Source: an uncultured Bacilli bacterium
GTDB lineage: Bacteria > Bacillota_I > Bacilli_A > RF39 > UBA660
Length of the DNA: 9,474 nucleotides
Direction: 5' to 3'
NCBI GenBank assembly: GCA_947632495.1
Contig: CANRPL010000056.1
Span: 1 to 9,474 of the forward strand
Below are positions 4,834 through 9,474 of this stretch, one piece after another. The notes under the pieces are model-generated. The model was given only the letters and a program-made list of their open reading frames with translations, was not told where the DNA came from and searched no databases. Positions within the stretch are counted from its first letter, which is position 1. Each line of letters begins with the position of its first letter. The position numbers were made by a program, and so were the translations under genes.

Positions 4834-7800
4834 AGTCAACTAATTCTTGTTCTAAAGCTTCTAGTGGTTCTTCCTTTAAGTTATCTAACGCTAAAGCATA
4901 ATCAGCATTACGATATTTTCGAGCTCCAGTACCAGCAGGGATTAATTTACCAATTAAAACATTCTCTTTCAATCCTTGTAGATAATCAACTTTACCATGA
5001 ATAGCAGCATCTGTTAAGATACGTGTCGTTTCTTGGAAAGAAGCAGCTGATAAGAAAGAATCTGTTTCCAAAGATGCTTTGGTAATACCAAGTAATACGG
5101 GAACACCTTTAGCTGGTCTTTTACCTTCTAGAATTAAACTTTGATTAGTATCAGTAAATTTATTGTAATTTACCATTGTTCCTGGTAAGAAATATGAATC
5201 ACCAGAATTAATAATCTTAATTTTAGAAATCATACGTTTAGCCATAATCTCAACGTGCTTATCAGAGATATCAACACCTTGAGAACGATAAACTTTTTGA
5301 ATTTCTTTTAAGATATATTGTTGTGTTGTAATAGGGTCTGTTACCGCAAGTAATTCTTTTGGATTGATAGCACCAAAAGTTAATTTATCACCAGCATTAA
5401 CTTCATCGCCTTTTTCAACACATAATTTAGCACCATAGTTAGTTGTATATTTCTTTGTTTCAACATCATTTTTAATGTAGACAACAAAATTACCATTTCC
5501 TTCTTCAATTTCACTAACAGTACCACTAATTTCTGAAATGATTGCTTTACCTTTTGGATTACGAGATTCAAATAATTCTTGAACTCTAGGTAAACCTTGA
5601 GTAATATCATCACCAGCGACACCACCAGTATTGAAAGTACGCATTGTAAGCTGTGTACCTGGTTCACCAATTGATTGAGCAGCCATAATACCGACAGCTT
5701 CACCCTCTTCAACGATAGTACCAGTTGCAAGGTTACGACCATAACACATACGGCAGACACCATGATCCTCTTTACATGTAAGAACAGTTCTAATAGGAAC
5801 TTTAGTTACTCCAGCAGCACAAATCTTATCAGCTAATTGTTCTGTAATATAAGTATTACGTTCACAAATAGTTTCCTTTGTCTCTGGATGAATAACTTTC
5901 TTACTAGTATAACGACCAACAATACGATCATGTAATGTTTCAATAACAGTTCCATCTTTATCGTTGATGAAGGCTTCAACTACAACACCATTTTCCGTAC
6001 CACAATCAGCAGACTTAACAATGATATCTTGCGCTACATCAACTAAACGACGAGTTAAGTATCCAGCATCAGCTGTCTTTAAGGCCGTATCAACAGCACC
6101 TTTACGAGCACCATGGGTTGATAAGAAGAATTCATTAATAGTTACACCATCAGAGAATGATGAAACAACGGGAATCTCTTCCGATTTACCATTTGGTTTA
6201 CCGAATAAGCCACGCATACCAACTAACTGCGTATATGAACCCATATCACCACGAGCTTTAGAGTTCATCATGATACAAATTGGATTGTCTTGATCTTCAG
6301 CAACCATTTCTTCAAGCTCTTTGGTAACTTTATTTTTAGCTTCTGTCCAAAGAGAAATAACTTTCTCATATCTTTCATCTTCAGTAATTAAACCACGTTT
6401 AAATTGTTTATTAACCTGATCAACTAACACTTGTGTTTCAGCAACGATCTCACCTTTTTTACGAGATGGTTTAATATCACTAATAGCAATACTAATACCA
6501 GATAATGTTGAATATTTGAAACCTAAATCCTTAAGTTTATCAAGCATTACTGAAGTTTCTGTCGTTTGATAACGCTTATATATTTGAGCAATTAACTTTG
6601 TAAGTACACCTTTAGCAAAAGCTGGTACTAATGGCATCTCTTTAATAGCTTCCGGAATATCAGTTCCACGCTCTAAGAAATATTTTGCTGGTGTAATTCC
6701 TTCTATATTTTCTTCTGTACCATCATTGATATATTGGAAAGTATCTGGGAATATCTCATTAAATAAAATTTTACCAGCTGTTGTAACTAAATACTTATTC
6801 ATATAAGCATCTGGGAATAATTTATGTTTGAATGCTTTTACTGGAATAGCAATTCGCGTATGAAGTGTAATTTCACGGCGTTCATAAGCCATCAAAGCTT
6901 CATCAGGACTCTTGAAAACACGACCTTCACCTGGAAGTCCAGCCTTTTCAATTGTAATATAGTAATTACCTAATACCATATCCTGACCTGGTGTAACAAT
7001 TGGTTTACCATCAGATGGTTTTAGGATATTGTTAGCACCTAACATAAGAATACGAGCTTCCGCTTGAGCTTCTTCAGTAATAGGAACGTGAACCGCCATC
7101 TGGTCACCATCGAAATCGGCATTGAAAGCAGCACATACTAATGGGTGTAATCTAATACTACGACCATCAATTAATTTTGGTTCAAACGCTTGAATACCAA
7201 GTCTATGTAATGTTGGTGCACGGTTTAACATAACTGGATGTTCTTTGATTTTTTCTTCAACGACATCCCAAACACGTGGGTCTTGATTTTCAATCATCTT
7301 TTTAGCAACTTTAATATTGCTAGCGATTTCTTTTTGAACTAAACCATTAATTACATGTGGTTTAAATAGTTCTAGAGCCATTTCTTTTGGAATACCGCAT
7401 TGATACATCTTTAAACTTGGTCCAACAACGATAACGGAACGACCAGAATAGTCAACACGTTTACCTAATAAATTTTGACGGAAACGTCCTTGTTTACCCT
7501 TTAACATACTAGATAAAGACTTTAATGGTCTATTACCTGGACCTGTTATATTACGACCACGACGGCCATTATCAAATAGCGCATCAACAGCCTCTTGTAA
7601 CATACGTTTTTCATTTTGAATAATGATGCTTGGAGCACCTAAATCGATTAATTTCTTTAAACGGTTATTACGATTAATAACACGACGATATAAATCACTA
7701 GTAGCGAAACGGCCACCATCTAATTGAATCATTGGACGTAATTCTGGTGGAATAACAGGAAGCGCTGTTAAAATCATCCACTCAGGACGATTTCCTGATT

Positions 7801-8458
7801 CAATGAAAGCATTTAAAATATCCAAACGTTTTACTAAACGTACACGTTTTTGACTAGAAGAATCTTTGATTTGTTCTAATTCTTCCTTAATTTGATCTAA
7901 TTCTTTTTGTAAATCAACATCTTCAAGTAACTCTTTAATAGCTTCAGCACCCATTCCAACACGGAAAGAGTTACCATATTTTTCATAATAAGCACGATAT
8001 TCTTTATCACTTATAGTCTGTTTTTTCTCTAATGGGGCAGGTCCTGGATCTAGAACAACATAAGATACAAAGTATAATACTTCTTCTAGATCACGAGGTG
8101 ACATATCAAGAACTAAACCCATTCTTGATGGTACACCCTTAAAGAACCAAATGTGAGATACAGGAGTGGCAAGTTCAATATGACCCATACGTTCACGACG
8201 TACTTTAGCACGCGTTACTTCGACGCCACAACGATCACATATGATATTTTTATATCTTAATCTCTTGTACTTACCACAAGCACACTCAAAGTCCTTAGTA
8301 GGACCAAATATCTTTTCACAATACAAACCATCACGTTCAGGTTTTAAAGTACGATAGTTAATGGTTTCTGCTTTTTTAACTTCTCCATATGACCATGAAC
8401 GAATCTTCTCAGGTGAGGCAATGCTAATTCTTAAACCTTCAAAATTATTAACATCCAT
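4832..8458 (-). CDS. rpoC: DNA-directed RNA polymerase subunit beta-prime
   Basis: The protein is 1208 residues, close to the roughly 1200 usual in Bacilli, and collinear with the family throughout. Zinc site 1 is C59, C61, C74, C77. The clamp and lid are followed by GKRVDYSGRS (332-341). The catalytic loop NADFDGD (446-452) supplies D448, D450 and D452, which hold the active-site magnesium. The bridge helix region (about 779-811) has YLTRRLVDVAQD. Zinc site 2 is C819, C895, C902, C905. The trigger loop lies around 923-950, and the C-terminus has the LKENVLIGKLIPAGTGARKYR motif. Two departures stand out: Asn943 replaces the usual trigger-loop His (TFNTGG), and SDLNDLYRR has become SDLYRR (254-259). 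The ATG overlaps the rpoB stop by one base (TAATG), so translation is coupled. The subunit works in cytoplasmic RNA polymerase with alpha, beta and sigma. Gene identity is certain. Confidence 0.99.
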   Translation of the reverse strand: MDVNNFEGLRISIASPEKIRSWSYGEVKKAETINYRTLKPERDGLYCEKIFGPTKDFECACGKYKRLRYKNIICDRCGVEVTRAKVRRERMGHIELATPVSHIWFFKGVPSRMGLVLDMSPRDLEEVLYFVSYVVLDPGPAPLEKKQTISDKEYRAYYEKYGNSFRVGMGAEAIKELLEDVDLQKELDQIKEELEQIKDSSSQKRVRLVKRLDILNAFIESGNRPEWMILTALPVIPPELRPMIQLDGGRFATSDLYRRVINRNNRLKKLIDLGAPSIIIQNEKRMLQEAVDALFDNGRRGRNITGPGNRPLKSLSSMLKGKQGRFRQNLLGKRVDYSGRSVIVVGPSLKMYQCGIPKEMALELFKPHVINGLVQKEIASNIKVAKKMIENQDPRVWDVVEEKIKEHPVMLNRAPTLHRLGIQAFEPKLIDGRSIRLHPLVCAAFNADFDGDQMAVHVPITEEAQAEARILMLGANNILKPSDGKPIVTPGQDMVLGNYYITIEKAGLPGEGRVFKSPDEALMAYERREITLHTRIAIPVKAFKHKLFPDAYMNKYLVTTAGKILFNEIFPDTFQYINDGTEENIEGITPAKYFLERGTDIPEAIKEMPLVPAFAKGVLTKLIAQIYKRYQTTETSVMLDKLKDLGFKYSTLSGISIAISDIKPSRKKGEIVAETQVLVDQVNKQFKRGLITEDERYEKVISLWTEAKNKVTKELEEMVAEDQDNPICIMMNSKARGDMGSYTQLVGMRGLFGKPNGKSEEIPVVSSFSDGVTINEFFLSTHGARKGAVDTALKTADAGYLTRRLVDVAQDIIVKSADCGTENGVVVEAFINDKDGTVIETLHDRIVGRYTSKKVIHPETKETICERNTYITEQLADKICAAGVTKVPIRTVLTCKEDHGVCRMCYGRNLATGTIVEEGEAVGIMAAQSIGEPGTQLTMRTFNTGGVAGDDITQGLPRVQELFESRNPKGKAIISEISGTVSEIEEGNGNFVVYIKNDVETKKYTTNYGAKLCVEKGDEVNAGDKLTFGAINPKELLAVTDPITTQQYILKEIQKVYRSQGVDISDKHVEIMAKRMISKIKIINSGDSYFLPGTMVNYNKFTDTNQSLILEGKRPAKGVPVLLGITKASLETDSFLSAASFQETTRILTDAAIHGKVDYLQGLKENVLIGKLIPAGTGARKYRNADYALALDNLKEEPLEALEQELVD

Positions 8459-9474
8459 TATTGCTCATCCCCTTCCAAGTCCTTTAATTCATCATCTGGT
8501 GCATCAAACTCATCATCAGACATATCGTCATCAAATTCGTCTTCGCTTTCTTCTAAATCCTCTTCATATGTATACTCTTCATCTTCGTAATCATCTTCAG
8601 CGAAAGCATCATCATATTCTTCAAAGATTTCATCGTTTGATTCAACCCCTACTTGGTCAACGATAACTTCTTTTGGTTTTTCTTCAGGCGTTCCATAACT
8701 ATCTTTATCATTTTCCTCTAATTCTTTTAATTCAACAAAATTGCCACTTTCATTTAGAACAGTAATATCAAGACCTAGAGCTTGGAACTCCTTAATTAAT
8801 ACTCTAAATGATTCTGGAATACCAGATTTAGGAATTGGTGTACCTTTTACTAATGCTTCATAAACTTTAACACGACCAACAACATCATCGGATTTAATTG
8901 TCATCATTTCTTGTAAAACGTGAGCTGCACCATATGCATATAGTGCCCAAACTTCCATCTCACCAAAACGTTGACCACCGAATTGAGCTTTACCACCTAA
9001 TGGTTGTTGTGTAACCATTGAGTATGGTCCGGTTGAACGAGCATGTAATTTATCATCAACCATATGGTGTAATTTAATCATGTACATGACACCAACACTA
9101 ATACGATTATCAAATGGTTCACCAGTACGACCATCATAAAGGATTGTCTTTCCATCTTCATCTAAACCAGCTTCTTTTAAAGCATCGATAATTTCTTCAC
9201 GTGTTGCACCACTAAAGACTGGTGTCGCAACATGAATACCCAATTGTTGAGCAGCAATACCTAAATGCATTTCAAGAATCTGACCAATGTTCATACGTGA
9301 TGGTACACCTAATGGGTTAAGTAAGATATCAATTGGTTCACCATCAGCTGTATAAGGCATGTCCTCACTAGGTAAAATAAGGGAAATAACTCCTTTATTA
9401 CCATGACGGCCGGCCATCTTATCGCCGACTGTTATCTTACGTTTTTGAGCGATATAAACACGAATAATTTTAGA
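8458..9474 (-). CDS. rpoB: DNA-directed RNA polymerase subunit beta, C-terminal part (5' end outside the window)
   Basis: The last 337 codons are visible; the frame is open from base 9474 (SKIIRVYIAQKRK...). The first internal ATG, at 9417, is the Met of the conserved KMAGRHGNKG motif and not a start. That motif carries active-site lysines of the beta subunit. Further landmarks are NPLGVPSRMNIGQILE, KLHHMVDDKLHARSTGPYS, GGKAQFGGQRFGEMEVWAL and the clamp-binding SDDVVGR helix. The usual WALEAYGAA reads WALYAYGAA. After the conserved end (about ALGLDITVLNE) comes a tail of about 95 residues, of which 35 of the last 59 are Asp or Glu with a single Lys. This tail is longer and more acidic than I expect for a Bacilli beta subunit. 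The TAA stop shares its last A with the rpoC ATG. Confidence 0.99.
   Translation of the reverse strand, partial: SKIIRVYIAQKRKITVGDKMAGRHGNKGVISLILPSEDMPYTADGEPIDILLNPLGVPSRMNIGQILEMHLGIAAQQLGIHVATPVFSGATREEIIDALKEAGLDEDGKTILYDGRTGEPFDNRISVGVMYMIKLHHMVDDKLHARSTGPYSMVTQQPLGGKAQFGGQRFGEMEVWALYAYGAAHVLQEMMTIKSDDVVGRVKVYEALVKGTPIPKSGIPESFRVLIKEFQALGLDITVLNESGNFVELKELEENDKDSYGTPEEKPKEVIVDQVGVESNDEIFEEYDDAFAEDDYEDEEYTYEEDLEESEDEFDDDMSDDEFDAPDDELKDLEGDEQ
8469..8476 (-). promoter_or_regulatory. Ribosome binding site of rpoC inside the end of rpoB
   Basis: GGAAGGGG lies ten bases upstream of the rpoC ATG, within the last rpoB codons (GDEQ). With the TAATG overlap it permits either reinitiation by ribosomes finishing rpoB or independent loading, keeping the two subunits in balance. 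Confidence 0.7.

Noticed and set aside
4672..5004. Plus-strand open frame of 110 codons spanning the rpoC/surface-gene junction
   Set aside because: It is antisense to the rpoC end, a terminator, a promoter and the surface-gene start, has no ribosome binding site, and its product is low-complexity aromatic sequence with no domain pattern.
5380..5763. Minus-strand 127-codon frame inside rpoC
   Set aside because: It is an out-of-frame reading of conserved rpoC codons, rich in Leu/Val as expected from a shifted frame.
1548..6293. Plus-strand frames at 1548-1796 and 5964-6293
   Set aside because: Both are fully antisense to well-supported coding regions and show no start signals or recognisable domains.
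8361..8666. Plus-strand frame opposite the rpoB/rpoC junction
   Set aside because: Its His/Leu/Arg-rich product is the complement of the acidic rpoB tail codons and reflects composition only.
4832..9474. TGA read as tryptophan (Mycoplasma-type code)
   Set aside because: Conserved tryptophans in RpoB and RpoC (for example WALYAYG and SHIWFF) are encoded by TGG and no in-frame TGA occurs.

Overview
The window is AT-rich and every gene in it lies on the minus strand, so it is read from the right edge to the left. The visible RNA polymerase sequence is of the Bacillota (Bacilli) type. Tryptophan is encoded by TGG and no in-frame TGA occurs, so the standard bacterial code fits and a Mycoplasma-type code is not indicated. 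The low GC, short spacers and composite surface protein suggest a gut Bacilli lineage close to the root of Mollicutes (RF39-like). That placement is an inference, not a measurement.

Layout in transcription order: the last 337 codons of rpoB (8458-9474, cut by the window edge), then rpoC (4832-8458), whose ATG shares one base with the rpoB stop (TAATG). An intrinsic terminator overlaps the rpoC stop codon. A large surface-protein gene follows (1080-4727, with its likely true start at 4762). It encodes a signal segment, an NlpC/P60 cysteine peptidase, a DUF11-like domain, a second NlpC/P60-like domain without catalytic residues, a Pro-Thr linker, InlB B-type repeats and a C-terminal membrane anchor. 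After another terminator comes a small membrane protein with a cytoplasmic Tim44-like domain (258-1013). Several hairpins follow, then the first 22 codons of an unidentified basic protein (1-67).

rpoB and rpoC form one translationally coupled unit making the beta and beta-prime subunits. The other genes look like separate transcription units, each placed behind a terminator and its own extended -10 promoter. The surface protein would act in the cell envelope on peptidoglycan or in adhesion. The Tim44-like protein is an inner-membrane protein of unknown role.

The points most worth a second look are in rpoC and at the start of the surface-protein gene. RpoC has Asn in place of the near-invariant trigger-loop histidine, and a 3-residue in-frame deletion in the SDLNDLYRR motif at the base of the sigma-binding clamp helices. 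The surface-protein gene has its good ribosome binding site and ATG separated from the main frame by a run of seven A's; one extra A restores a textbook signal peptide. I see no CRISPR array, tRNA, rRNA or certain mobile element.
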